Assembly: GCA_029204225.1 (NCBI GenBank)
Contig: CM055092.1
Location: forward strand, 17,355,921-17,419,920
Origin: Diphasiastrum complanatum
Lineage: Eukaryota; Streptophyta; Lycopodiopsida; Lycopodiales; Lycopodiaceae
DNA: 64,000 nucleotides
Direction of reading: 5' to 3'
Part shown: in pieces, positions 45,010 through 56,699 of the stretch
Position numbering within the stretch: position 1 is the stretch's first letter
Layout of the letters: the number at the start of each line of letters is the position of its first letter
Notes under the pieces: model-generated
What the model saw: only the letters and a program-made list of their open reading frames with translations
Told to the model about the DNA's origin: nothing
Databases searched by the model: none
Program-made: the position numbers and the translations under genes

Positions 45010-45241
45010 TGTTGATTTTTTTATTTTTGGACAATGATTGACTAGTATAATCAATCTTCAAGAGGTCACTTGATTGCCAAATCAAGTGATCTAACAAGTT
45101 CTATTGATTAGATCAAGGTCTAGATGTAAATCATTAACTATTTAGCAAGATCAACACATGTAAACTTCAAGAAACATCAAGGGCGGCCTCACATGTGTGG
45201 AATATAGTACCTGTATGGACTGTGAGTAGAGAGCAAAGTAC
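45010..45241 (-). repeat. 5' LTR fragment of I
   Basis: Shares AGGGCGGCCTCACATGTGTGGA and GGACTGTGAG-(C/T)-AGAGAGCAAAGTA blocks with 42,840-42,910. Truncated near 45,241. Confidence 0.7.
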
Positions 45242-45255
45242 AATGTGTCCTCTGG

Positions 45256-45265
45256 TTCTATAAAA
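45256..45265 (+). promoter_or_regulatory. Possible TATA box upstream of (TC)n
   Basis: CTATAAAAAGAGG about 50 nt before a long TC tract, the same layout as the TC-type LTRs. A GCAAACAAAGGTGAGAACG stretch near 45,535 looks like a splice donor. No ORF confirms a gene. Confidence 0.3.
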
Positions 45266-45310
45266 AGAGGGAATTCACACAATCCTATTCACTTTCCCTC
45301 ATGTTGTCCT

Positions 45311-46320
<1,010 letters not shown>

Positions 46321-46772
46321 TGTTGGGCACTTAGTGGGCCCCACCACAATACACTGTACATGTAGAGCAATAAGTGCGAGGGCACTGGCTTCCTGCATGT
46401 ATAAGCCCAACCCAATGAGCACGCAATTTGGTTTTGTAGAACTTGTAAAATTAGGAATAAGTGACTAGGGGCCTAAAACTCTAAAATGACATTAGAGGCC
46501 CTAAGTCAAGTTGTTAATAAAAAAACTAAAAGGGCCCAAATTAGAACTCACATGAATCATGTGAGTGCCCTTGTGCTTTCTTAAGGAACCATTAGATTCA
46601 TTTTGTGTTAGTTTAGGAGGCTTGGATTAGGATCCTTGCATTGTAATTAACCAATAGGAGAAAGGGGCAAGGGCCTTCTCCATCCATAAAAAGGCACCCT
46701 TTGTACCATATTTCCATGTTCAATAGGAGGAGGAGATTATGCCCAAATGAGATTTGAACATCCTTGCTTCCT

Positions 46773-46824
<52 letters not shown>

Positions 46825-47075
46825 GTTTTTGCATTTTCTATTTGCTTTCCATTTGCTTCTTCTCTCTACTTGCATGTTGTTAATGATTTCTAAGAGAGTA
46901 GAGAGGATAGGATGTAAGCACCTCCCCCATTGTAATCTATTCTTCCTTCTCATGCTTGTGGTTAAAGTAGGGTGGATAGTTAGATGTGGTTAATCTAGGT
47001 GTGGTTAGAGTAGGATTTGCAAGCTAACTTCGCAAGGGAATCACTATTCCCTTGGGAACGAATCTATGCGTGACA
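46321..47075 (+). repeat. TC-type LTR, copy 3
   Basis: Starts TGTTGGGCACTTAG, ends TATGCGTGACA. Shares with copy 1 the GTATAAGCCCA/CCCAATGAGCACG block, the AAAAAGGCACC TATA region, and a TC tract at 46,775-46,822. Probably solo or part of a broken element. Confidence 0.65.
46775..46822. repeat. (TC)n microsatellite in LTR
   Basis: About 48 nt of CT repeats. Confidence 0.95.
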
Positions 47076-48250
47076 GGTGAACCAAGGCCGCTACACATGT
47101 GGGTGATTCGTTTAAGCAACTAAAGATGGATAGTTCACAAGAGATGACTTCAACTCTCATTCAGGTATGACACTTTATAGAATATCACCAATACTGTGGG
47201 TGACCTAACTTGGTACCATGATTTTACTCACGTAGTTATGATGATTTGCAAACCTTGCATATAATGTTTTTTAAGTAATAAATCCAGTATAGGCTGATCT
47301 TGCATGTGTAGCAGGTAACATGGGCGTGAGTTAAAAAAAATTGTTGTTTTTTGCATTCAGTGTCAGGTTAGTATAAGTAAAGTCAAATAATTATATAGAG
47401 CTCGACCATGGTACACTTGAATGGCATGGATTTGCCCAAGTTGTTCGGCGCTTGGACTCCCAGTAAACTGATACAGGAGGCTTGTGGGGGCTAGTATAGC
47501 ATGGTGGTGCTCTAGTAGCTAGCGCTGTGACCATCGCCTAGTCTTTGTCCATCTGTGTAATGAAAGATAGCTGCTTACATGTAGAATGTATATGTGAAAC
47601 TAATACGTTCTTTTTGCTCCTTTACTAATCAGTATGGCCTCTGCCCTGATATGACTACGTTAAAAGGGCAAAATGTATTGCTAAGTTATGAAATGAATGA
47701 TTGAGAAAATTGGACGTACTTGTTTTTAATGCAACCTAGCTGATAAAGTAGTGAATCTTGTTTCGGACATGGATAACAACTGATGCTCAGCTATGACACC
47801 TATCTTCCTCACGCGACTAACTTGTGCGGTCTTGTTGTGTGGGATGGTGGCACAGCTAGGTGTCTTAAGACTTGCTTCGCTTTATGGTACTCTTCTGTAC
47901 TGCTAAAGTTTAAGCAGTTGTATTTTTACCTGTTATGCTATAAATTGAAGGGTTCAAAGGGTTTGAGTTAGAATTAAAGTAGAATCATTGTGCTACTATA
48001 GTACTGTAGTACTGTGGGTCCTATCAGTTGATAAGGATCAGTTGGCCTTGCCACGAGGCAAGTCGACGGTACATGCGTCCTGCCCACGACAACCTGGGTC
48101 ATGCATGGGTTGCCTGAGTGAACAACTATATGTACAGTGTAATTTCATTTTGAGAAATACAGTTGCTATGTGAGCTTGCTGTGGAGAGTGTTTTTTGTCT
48201 GTGTTACCGTGTAGCTTGATATGTGTTCTTGTTCGAAGCAAATTCTAAGT
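47076..48250. other. Unassigned; right end probably a copia LTR end
   Basis: No gene supported. The last few hundred bases should be an LTR, because a primer-binding site starts at 48,251; its left end cannot be fixed. Confidence 0.4.
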
Positions 48251-48263
48251 TGGTATCAGAGCC
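48251..48263 (+). promoter_or_regulatory. Primer-binding site of an unassigned copia
   Basis: TGGTATCAGAGCC. The preceding bases (ATTCTAAGT) do not end in CA, so the LTR end is eroded or was different. Confidence 0.65.
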
Positions 48264-50240
48264 GTATAGGGAGTGTACACAGTACAGCATCGTTGTTGAA
48301 GAGAGCTTCGAGAGAACAGTCTTTCGAGAGTTCGGGGTTTGCAACATCAGACAGGAAAAAATTTGGTGAAAAATGGACAATTTTGAAGCTAGTTGAAAAT
48401 TGAAATCGGGTTTAGGATTACGGTTTTCTACACATAACTGGTGATTTTTTCGTTGTTTGTGCACCATTTTGGATGCCGTAAGGACATGGAGGAAGCTAAT
48501 TATATTGTCAACCAGCCATGGAGAGATTCTGAGGTTTATGTCAGAGATTTGTCTGCAAACAATTAACCTAGCAGATTTGCGGTACAAGGTGAAAAATGCC
48601 ACTTTGTCAAGTTGAGCTAAAATCACAGTTTCTCCATGGAATTTTATGATTGAACACTCTGGAGACTTAGAATCAGTAGGATGACCCTGTTCTGGCCTCA
48701 GATCACACTCAATTTGATCTAAAACAAAGTTTCATCAAGCTGAAAATGGGCAGGGTAGGCACGGCCGTAGAAGAGAGAGAGCGTGGCTCGCGCGCATCCA
48801 ACCAAGCTGAAGTCGTAGTGTCTCGAGGGAGCTGGTGTCTCCAAGATAAAAGTTTGACACACAGACAGACTGGTGACAACATGATAAGCTCATGTGTAGA
48901 TCGACGGTGGTGATCTGAAAAAGGGAGCACCATCAGATCAAAACTGATCATTGGATCTTCTTAAATCCACTTGAATTTCAATGGAAGGGGCCTGAAGTGC
49001 AATTCACATTGCAACTTCATTAAAAATTTTAAAAGTGAAAGTTGAGTTGGGTCCCAAGTTCATGAAAGGTGAAGTTTCTTCACTTTGAAGAAACAGTTCA
49101 AAAACTAGAAAAGTCCTTATTTTTGGGTCCTTTGTCCGTTTTGACCCAAACGAAATGCTATAACCTCCAACCGAAGGGCACCCGGACTGTACTTGCAAGT
49201 ACGATACAACAAAACAGAGTGATTGCAGCGGAGAAAGTGTTTTGAGTGTGCCAAAAGTGATTTCACCATTCCATTGGGCACATAGTTGGGAGTTGACGAT
49301 TGAGTGCATTTCTGAAGGCGACGTCGATTTGGCTTTCAATTTGGTGGAAAAGCGGCGAGTGGCCTAGTAAGGGAAAAACTGCAGGTCATTATTTTCAACT
49401 TTTGACATCACAGTTGCCCTCAACATACTGCTTTTAGCCTACGATAGAAGTTTCAAGCAGTTTTGTGATGACAAACATGCGAGAGTCCATTTTGAGTGAA
49501 AGTAGCAAATGACAAAATTTCCAGAATTCACACGTGTGGGGAATGTCCACAAGAGTGACTGATCTTAATTAAGCTTTGTGATTGGCACTATAACCTAATT
49601 CTAGATTGATCAACAAAATCTAGTTCAAAAAAAATGGCTAATCCACAATCTAGCATGCTAATCAACAGAATATAATAGCAATGATCAAAGAATGAATAAA
49701 AATACAAGATTTCAATGTATGAGCATTAGCCTCGACACGAGTTAGAGAGAGAGAGCTAGAGAGATAACAAGCAATATTTGTTTAGATCCAAAATGACATG
49801 AGATAGCTACAAAACTTTGGTTCTTCATCATTGATTGTGTGGAGAGCTACACATATTTATGGAGATTGAGGTAGCTCGAGGTAGAATCATATCTATCCAT
49901 TTCAAAATGACATCTAAAGTGACATCTAGAGTCTATGTGACATTTGTCACTTGTCATGCATGAAATTCTACCAACTTTTTACAAGTGTACTAGTTCAAAC
50001 TAGAAATGTCCATATCATCATGCATGTGTCCATTTAACTTTGTGCATGCCTTGCATGTCACTATGGATCACTTACAATTAATGCATGTGAGTTGCCACGA
50101 GTTTCTACAAGCATAATCATGCTAATTCTATGTCTTCAAACTATATGCAAGTTGCATTTATCAAATTAGATAATACATAACCATGTAGCTCGAGTTCTAT
50201 GTAGGCCAAACTTGGCATTTTGCATTAATGAGCTACATAC
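48264..50240. other. Unassigned, probably leader and LTR debris
   Basis: About 2 kb without a supportable gene. A TTCACACGTGTGGGGA palindrome near 49,526 suggests another copia LTR piece. At about 50,155 FIKLDNT-like codons may be the decayed start of gag K. Confidence 0.35.
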
Positions 50241-51409
50241 TTGCATGGTAAAACCTTCATTAACTTGTCAGTAAAGGATCACATCATTACCCACATTTGT
50301 GATGTTGTTACACCCAGACAGGCATGGGATTTGCTAAAGAAGCAGTTCGAGATGTCAAATCCGTCAAAAATCATGTTTCTGAATTCAAAGCTGAATAGTG
50401 CCCAAATGGAACAAGGAGAGCACATTCAGACGTACATGACCAGAATGAAGACAATGAGGGATGAACTACATTCTATTGGTGAGCGCATACATGATGTGAG
50501 CTAGTGCACCATGCATTGTGCGACATTGCAAAACCCTATCAGTTGTTTGTGAGTGGAATAGCATCAAGCGAAAGATTGCCAACCTTTGACGAGCTCATAG
50601 GAATCTTTATGCAGGAAGAGCAACGACAAGAAATGGTGAAAGTTAGACATCAAAATACTGACGATCAGGCACTTGCGACACGCCAAAAACAAGGCAAGAG
50701 CAAGGGCAAGAAGAAGTTTAAACAGCAATTTGCCAAGACTCAGGAGGATGAGGGATCTTCTAGTAAGCCCAAGAAGAAAGACAAGTGCTTCCATTGTAGT
50801 AAAAAGGGCCATTGGAAGAGTGAATGTCACAAATTCCTGGCAGAACAAGACAAGGGGAAACCAAAGCAAGCAGGTAACATTGCCAATGAGGGTGACATTG
50901 CCAATGAGGGTGAGATTGAAGACTCTAGCATCTTCATATCTGCATTGTCATCTAATCAAGATGATCAAGCATGGTATATTGACTCGGGAGCCACAAGACA
51001 CATGACAAGTAACAAGAATTGGTTCAGTAGCTTGAAAGTGTTGGATAATGGAACGTCTGTTTCACAAGCAAATGGTGATGTGTGCAAGATCAAGGGGATA
51101 GGCACCATTCCAATCCAACTACCTGATGGCAAAAGCAGGATGATCAGGGAGGTACTTTACGTACCAGGTTTGAAGAAAAATCTACTTTCTGTTGGAGTCA
51201 TTACTAATCAAAAGTTGAAAGTAAAATTTGTCCATGATCATTTCTTTGTGAAGGATGTGAACCAAAAGTTCAAAGTTATTGCGAATGGAGTAAGGGAGCC
51301 CAATACTAAATTGTACAAGTTGAATGCTACAATCAAGGGGCAACGTGGACTTGTATCGTCCATTCCATCGCAAACTAAGTTGTGGCATAAGAGGCTTGTT
51401 CCAAGTTGA
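50241..51409 (+). pseudogene. Copia gag-protease fragment K
   Basis: Frame 50,241-50,504 encodes VTPRQAWDLLKKQFEMSNPS and QMEQGEHIQTYMTRMKTMRD, a gag unlike that of A-D. A one-base shift near 50,498 leads to 50,504-51,409: gag C-terminus, basic stretch, knuckle CFHCSKKGHWKSEC, two copies of GNIANEGD/GDIANEGE, protease WYIDSGATRHMT, LLSVG, and LWHKRL, the start of integrase. It breaks there. The lineage is the same type as J. Confidence 0.85.
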
Positions 51410-52185
51410 CTCACCTCCAACAAGGCCATCAACCTCATAGCCTGACGGCAAGTCAACAACAATGATATTGGAACTGTAGATGGTGCTCTTACTTTTTCCA
51501 ATCCTTCTTGAAGAATTATTACTTTCCATGAAGTGTTTCATGGCTTGATATTCTTGTATGTTGTCACCATGAGATAGACCCTTGCGAATTGTATTGACAT
51601 TACAATCACCTCAATTGAAGTAGATATTGTATTTACACCCACTATGTCCACTTTCATGTATTTATATTCATCGCATCTTCTCTTAGTAGGTGTGAAGGCC
51701 ATGGTTTCTTGCAAACACAAACATTCCGCATTAGAGTAAACACAAATTGCATGTCAATGTGGAAACCATAACATTTAGCATTCAACCATAAATACTTTGC
51801 TAAATTCAAACATCTTGGTGCTCACCTCTCGAGGTTGTGGAGAAAGTTTAATTTCCTTTTTGCCTTTCTTCTCAATAATGAATTGAGGCTTCTTTGGGAC
51901 AGTGGTAAGCATGAATTTCATTGCCATCTCAGAGGCTGCCGCATTGCTATCATCATCAACGTCCAACCGTCCCTTCTCGTGCAACTTGTACAACGCTGCC
52001 TTGGATGGAGGACACTCCCCCTCCTTGAAATCTACCCACCAAGGACAATATTTGACCTCCCACTCACTCAGACCATCCTTCCTACTAAGTGTCAGTTCTG
52101 CATAATTAATCATCATATGACAGAGCACCTTTACACATGTGGGGTCAGAGGGACGAGCTCCTACGTATTGTATATATAGAGCCAC
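51410..52185 (-). pseudogene. Gene-like segment with possible exons, unrecognised
   Basis: The minus-strand frame 52,185-51,830 encodes about 118 residues with no retroelement features (SEWEVKYCPWWVDFKEGECP, KAALYKLHEKGRLDVDDDSN, VPKKPQFIIEKKGKKEIKL) and ends at a strong donor, GAG/GTGAGC near 51,829. A TTTGTGTTTGCAAG acceptor-like site near 51,712 precedes a second coding-like stretch (FTPTKRRCDEYKYMKVDIVG). A third (STIYSSNIIVVDLPSGYEVD) ends at GGAG/GTGAGT near 51,415. The phases do not join cleanly, so this may be a captured or broken host gene fragment. It sits between copia K and the LTR of L. I do not recognise the protein. Confidence 0.4.
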
Positions 52186-52516
52186 ATTTGGCCATAATCA
52201 TTGTGAGACACCAATCTTGATTTTGGAAGCAATTTTGAGTGATTCTCTCCATGTGTCTACATTTGTTTTGATTGTTTTGAGGTTCTATCAATGTGTACTT
52301 GATTTTCAGGTTGGAGTCCATACTCAGACACACGTGTGAAACCAGAAAGTACACCTACCTTCAATTAATGATTGTTCTTGTTAGGATTTTGTGTCTAGAA
52401 TTGATCTAGATTGATCTTAATTTCAAGTAGATTGATAGAACAAGTAATCTGACAACCAATCCCTATTGAGGATCAGATTAGGATCCACTCTTTGTCCTTC
52501 TTGTACTTTTTGCACA
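52120..52516 (+). repeat. 5' LTR of copia L (left end uncertain)
   Basis: Ends CTTTTTGCACA before the primer-binding site. It has a TATATATAG box near 52,172 and a CACACGTGTGAAA palindrome near 52,331. The left end is obscured by the gene-like segment, which overlaps it. Confidence 0.55.
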
Positions 52517-52529
52517 TGGTATCAGAGCC
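52517..52529 (+). promoter_or_regulatory. Primer-binding site of L
   Basis: TGGTATCAGAGCC next to the LTR end. Confidence 0.88.
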
Positions 52530-54189
52530 AAGTACAAGAGGTTTTGTTGAAATTGATAGGGTTAATCCAAATCAAAGCCAAAATTAGCAATTTTTTGGAA
52601 ACTAGTCAAATTTTGTGTAGCAAGTTGGATTTGATAGCTATCCTCAGAATTTTTGGTCCAGACCTTGTTGTGGGCTGTAGGAACCCTTTTCACACGTGTG
52701 AGGCCATACGTCTCCAGTTTTGACTGAGAAATTTCAAAATTTTGTAGAATTTGACTTACATACCCAATTTGAGTGATTTTTGGTGCAAAATCAAGCATTT
52801 TCTATAGTGAATCTAATCCCTTGATTAGTTCTTGGATTAGATAAGCCAAGAAATTAAATTTTAAGCTTGAATTAGGTGCATTAATTGACCATATCTGATT
52901 TTTTGAGTGCATGTTGAAGTTGAGAGTGACTTTGCCAAAAATCATAGATTAAGGAGTGATATGCAAGGTGGGAGGATGAAATCCATTGTCCCATCACTCT
53001 AGATTTGTTCAAGAGTGATAGGGTCAAGTTTAGAAGCATCAATTTGCTAGAAAACATCCTTGGATATGTCCTCCAAGTGAAACCTTTGAGCGTTTCTAGT
53101 GCATATAGAGCATCTATGCAAGTCTTTTGTAGAATTTGACATAGATTGGCTTAAATTGAGAGTTCTAGAAAAGAGATTGAGATCCAAGTCACATTGTTCA
53201 ACCCTACTCAATTTGTTTGAGTGATTGTAAGGTTTGAAAAGAGTCATTAAGGTGTCTATGGCAAATGCGTAGAGAGAGATCCAATTTTCTAAGAGTTCCT
53301 TCCTTTGTAGAGGGCAAGATCTAGAAGCTCATTTTGTGTTGTTATTGGTGGAGAATTTGTATTCTCCTAGGTGATCAAATCTTTCTAAGTGGCATTAGCT
53401 CCTTGAATCACAATATCTTAGTGAGAAAAATCACAACTTTTGATTTTGAATTTCATTCCAAGTCTTAAGAAGTAGAGTAATTGGTGGAATCCAATAGGAG
53501 TGATTGAATTCAATTTGTTGAGCAAAAATTGACATAGTATGTATGAAACTCAGATTAGTTCTATTCAACTTTCTTTGTGAGAGTGTGAGGGTCAATTTGT
53601 GATCCCATTTGATGTCTAGAATGAGGAGGAGTCCATATTTAAGTATTCATGCATGGTTGAGATCTTTTTGAATCTCTAGTTGTCTAATTTTTTAAGCTTT
53701 GTGAAAAATTGGTGGTATAGTTTGTTGTCAAATCAAATCAAATTCATTCTAAATCTCAAGTGTGAGATTGGGTCAAGAGTGAGTCCAAAAGAAGTGATTA
53801 AGTTTGATTTTCATGTATTTGAAACAAAACCCATCTTTTGTTCAAGAATCTCAAGTGTTGAGAGAACTAGTCAAGTGAAAAGGAAAATCTAGGTGTCAAA
53901 TCTTTTTTATATCCATTTCAACTTTCAAAAGAAAGAGTCATTGGTATTTGATGAGTCCAATAGGAGATTGGATCTAATTCCTTTAGTGATTTGATTTAAA
54001 GATTGTGTGCTTTTGTCTTAGTAATCAAAGCAAAGTTTCCAAGTGACTATTCATTACTATGAAGATTGATTCTTAGGTTTGTGAGCTAGATATTTTGTAG
54101 ATCCTTCTAGATTGTTGAAGATGCTCAAATCTAGTCTCTTGAAAGTCACAAATTACATTTGTTGGATCGTATCACAGGTTTTTATTCAC
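52530..54189 (+). other. Long leader of copia L
   Basis: About 1.66 kb without a coding frame, longer than the leaders of A, C or D. A full CACGTG palindrome (TTTTCACACGTGTGAGG) lies near 52,688, at the same place relative to the primer-binding site as in D. Confidence 0.5.
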
Positions 54190-55120
54190 ATGGCATCAGT
54201 AGGTGACATCCTATTGAAGGAAAGAAAGGATCCTAAGTGCAACCTTTGTGACAAGGAAGGATATTTTTCTTCAAGATGCTACAAAAAGAAGACCAATTCA
54301 TCCCAGAAGAACCAAAGCAACGGGGCCGAGGAGAAGGATGGAGCTTCAAGTTCGAAATGCAAATACAAGAAGGACAAGTCCAAGGAAAGGTGTTTCCTTT
54401 GTGGAAAGGTGAATGAGGCTTGGAGTCTCACAAGGACTTGCAAGATTTGTCTTCAAGAGTCATGTCAAATCTTTTGGAATTTTTCATTTGGAAGTGCATT
54501 GTTTGGTTCAAGATGCAAAGATAGATGTCACTTTCATGAAAGTAACTTGGATTTATTTTATGTCTTTGGAAAGTATTTTGCTTGGAACTTTAGATAAGTT
54601 CAAACTTATTGTTATGATCCAAGAGAAATCAATCAAGAATAAGGAGCAGCAATCGCAAAATGAAAATACTTTCATTTATGTTATCATGTCAACTTATAAA
54701 GAACCATTTTGCTTTGAAGAGATTTTTGTATCTCAAAGGTGGATTAAGGCAATACTAGTTGAGTGTGATGCCTTAAAAGATAGCAAAATATGTTTTCTTT
54801 GTAAGCTTACATTAGTTATGAAGTCAAGGAAATGGAAATATCTTCATAATGAAGGATCTTTTGGTTTCAATAAGATCATGAATGATGTGTTCATTCATAA
54901 AGATGAAAATTGTATGTTTTCGATCCTAAAGGAAAGTTGTAAACTTCTTATGAGAATAAGTGAAGCATCCAAAGTGGACACTTATATCCATAAGCAAGTA
55001 GTTAGCCTTATTGAAATGGAAATACCTTTTGATTTCAATATGGCAAAACATGCCCAGCTTTTCCTACATGAGAGAGTCGAATTCCTTCAGTGGAGTTGCA
55101 TGGAAAGTCCACTTAACTGA
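54190..55120 (+). pseudogene. Decayed gag/RT/RNase H of copia L
   Basis: The frame from 54,190 (within 54,112-54,597) has two knuckle-like motifs: CNLCDKEGYFSSRC (His replaced by Tyr) and CFLCGK, cut short. The frame 54,413-55,120 has EPFCFEEIFVSQRWIKAILVECDALKD, matching the start of copia RT (EPSSFEEACKSKVWRDAMQVE in D). It ends with RISEASKVDTYIHKQVV, shared with A and C. Protease, integrase and the RT active site are gone. It looks like a pol relic reduced by large deletions. Confidence 0.65.
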
Positions 55121-55466
55121 ACTAATTCACCTACCATAGATCCACATGTGTAACTGCATGCATGTATGTTACATGCACTGCATGTCAACTCATAAAACTA
55201 CCTAGACATGTGTAGATCACTGAAACTACTTTGCATGTTGCATGAACTGATTGCATTGGCTTGCATGCATACAGTAAAACTTTGCATGCTATCTAAACAT
55301 CTGCATGTCATCATGATTGAACCTATCTAACTTAGATCCGAGCTACACTAGAAGGATATGTGCTCAATTCACACTTCTTTTATGTACAGCATGAATTTTA
55401 GTGGAAATCACCATGGACATGACCCCAAACTCGAGATAGGAAGATAATATTTTAATAATCTTCACA
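55121..55466. other. CATGCA-rich non-coding sequence
   Basis: No ORF. At least eight GCATG/CATGC motifs in 55,150-55,320, several as full CATGCA. Probably LTR remnant. Confidence 0.5.
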
Positions 55467-55514
55467 ATGATTGCTTATGGTGATTGATTGATAGTGCTCA
55501 TCAGATTATTGACA
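55467..55514 (+). repeat. 5' LTR remnant of J
   Basis: GATTGCTTATGGTGATTG to ATTGACA, two or three differences from the end of the 3' LTR. Confidence 0.8.
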
Positions 55515-55526
55515 TGGTATCAGAGC
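55515..55526 (+). promoter_or_regulatory. Primer-binding site of J
   Basis: TGGTATCAGAGC next to the LTR remnant. Confidence 0.88.
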
Positions 55527-56699
55527 CCGATAGTCTTGCATGCCTGATCAGTGCATACAGCTTGTCACAAGCTCCGCAATAAAGTGAGGAAGTCCTTCAC
55601 AGGAGGTGAAAGCTTGGAGAGGCAAAAGTTGGAAGAAATTCTTCCTTGGAGTATTTTGCAGGTTTTGGAGCTCGAAATCATTAGTGGGGAACGAAGACAT
55701 AGTCCCGGAGGCATCAGAAAGGCCAGGGTAGCATCAGACAAATTGAAAATTTGTTGAGTTGGGGGAGTTTTACAATACTTCCAAGTTATGTGTGAAAAGT
55801 GCCATTTGTGAGAGTTTTGCCAAGAAATCCCTCATTTGTTTGTTTGGGGAACTGCAAATCACACTAGACTGTGTCTAGTACTGCCATTCACAGTTATGAA
55901 GCATTTAGGAACTGAGAAACTGTGATTTCATTGAGTTTTAGCCTACTTTTGTGATTTTGTGTGAAACTTGTGCAAACAAGTATGATAGGTCTGGAAAACT
56001 CAGTATCCTCCATCATTTTTAGTGAGAGTAGTGTTGGGAGGTAGCCAACGCAAGGAGAGTTGGATTTGTAACCCATTACATCAAAAATCACGGATTTTGG
56101 TAGAGATTTAAGTGAAAAACAGAGTTTTTTGGCTGGAAAACAGTGTTTTGCAGGTTTGTTGGCTGCATTCTGTTACTAGAAAGGTGCTGAACAGGTCTGA
56201 AACGCGGCACATAGGCCCGAAACGCCGTCAAAAGGTCCCAAAACACCATCAAACTTCTCCAAAATGGTAGTTTGCTGACCCAAAACGTCGGCAAAGGCCC
56301 GAAACGCCTGTTTTTTGGGGTGAAATGCCTGTTTTTGGAGGTGAAACGCCTACCTTGCTGTCCAAAACGCGCGAGGGGAGGCCCATGAATCATGCGATGA
56401 ACTGCATAGCATCTGCAGGGGTTGGGTCCCCTTAAAATGAGAGCGCATGTCTGGATGAATGCCACGTGTCAAAGGCAAGAAACAAGCTGATCTGAACCAC
56501 AGATCTTGCACAGATCCGACGACCACAAATTCATTGAAGTTTTACTTCATCTTTCTTCAACTTCAACTGAATTTTTGAAAGGGTCCTTAATATTGGTACT
56601 GGGCCACTTTTGTTTAAGGCCTGTCCACTATGTATTTTTTGTAGATAAGCAGAAAACAGAGTGACATTTTGACCTAGCTGGAGAGACTGTTTTTTGGAT
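55527..56699. other. Unreadable 5' body of J with AAACGCC repeats
   Basis: No gag is readable. At 56,195-56,380 a locally GC-rich block carries about seven imperfect repeats around GAAACGCC/AAAACG(C/T). Confidence 0.5.

Larger units (their letters stand above)
42830..45241 (-). mobile_element. Copia I, 5'-deleted D relative
   Basis: Minus-strand LTR fragment (45,241-45,010), primer-binding site, RT and RNase H, purine tract, then a 3' LTR fragment (43,263-42,830). Gag, protease and integrase are missing: the sequence next to the primer-binding site already corresponds to the integrase-RT linker of D. Confidence 0.8.

Noticed and set aside
54175-54200. Second primer-binding-like site (TTCACA followed by TGGCATCAG)
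   Set aside because: It has a mismatch, lies inside a gag-like frame and no LTR precedes it; likely chance.
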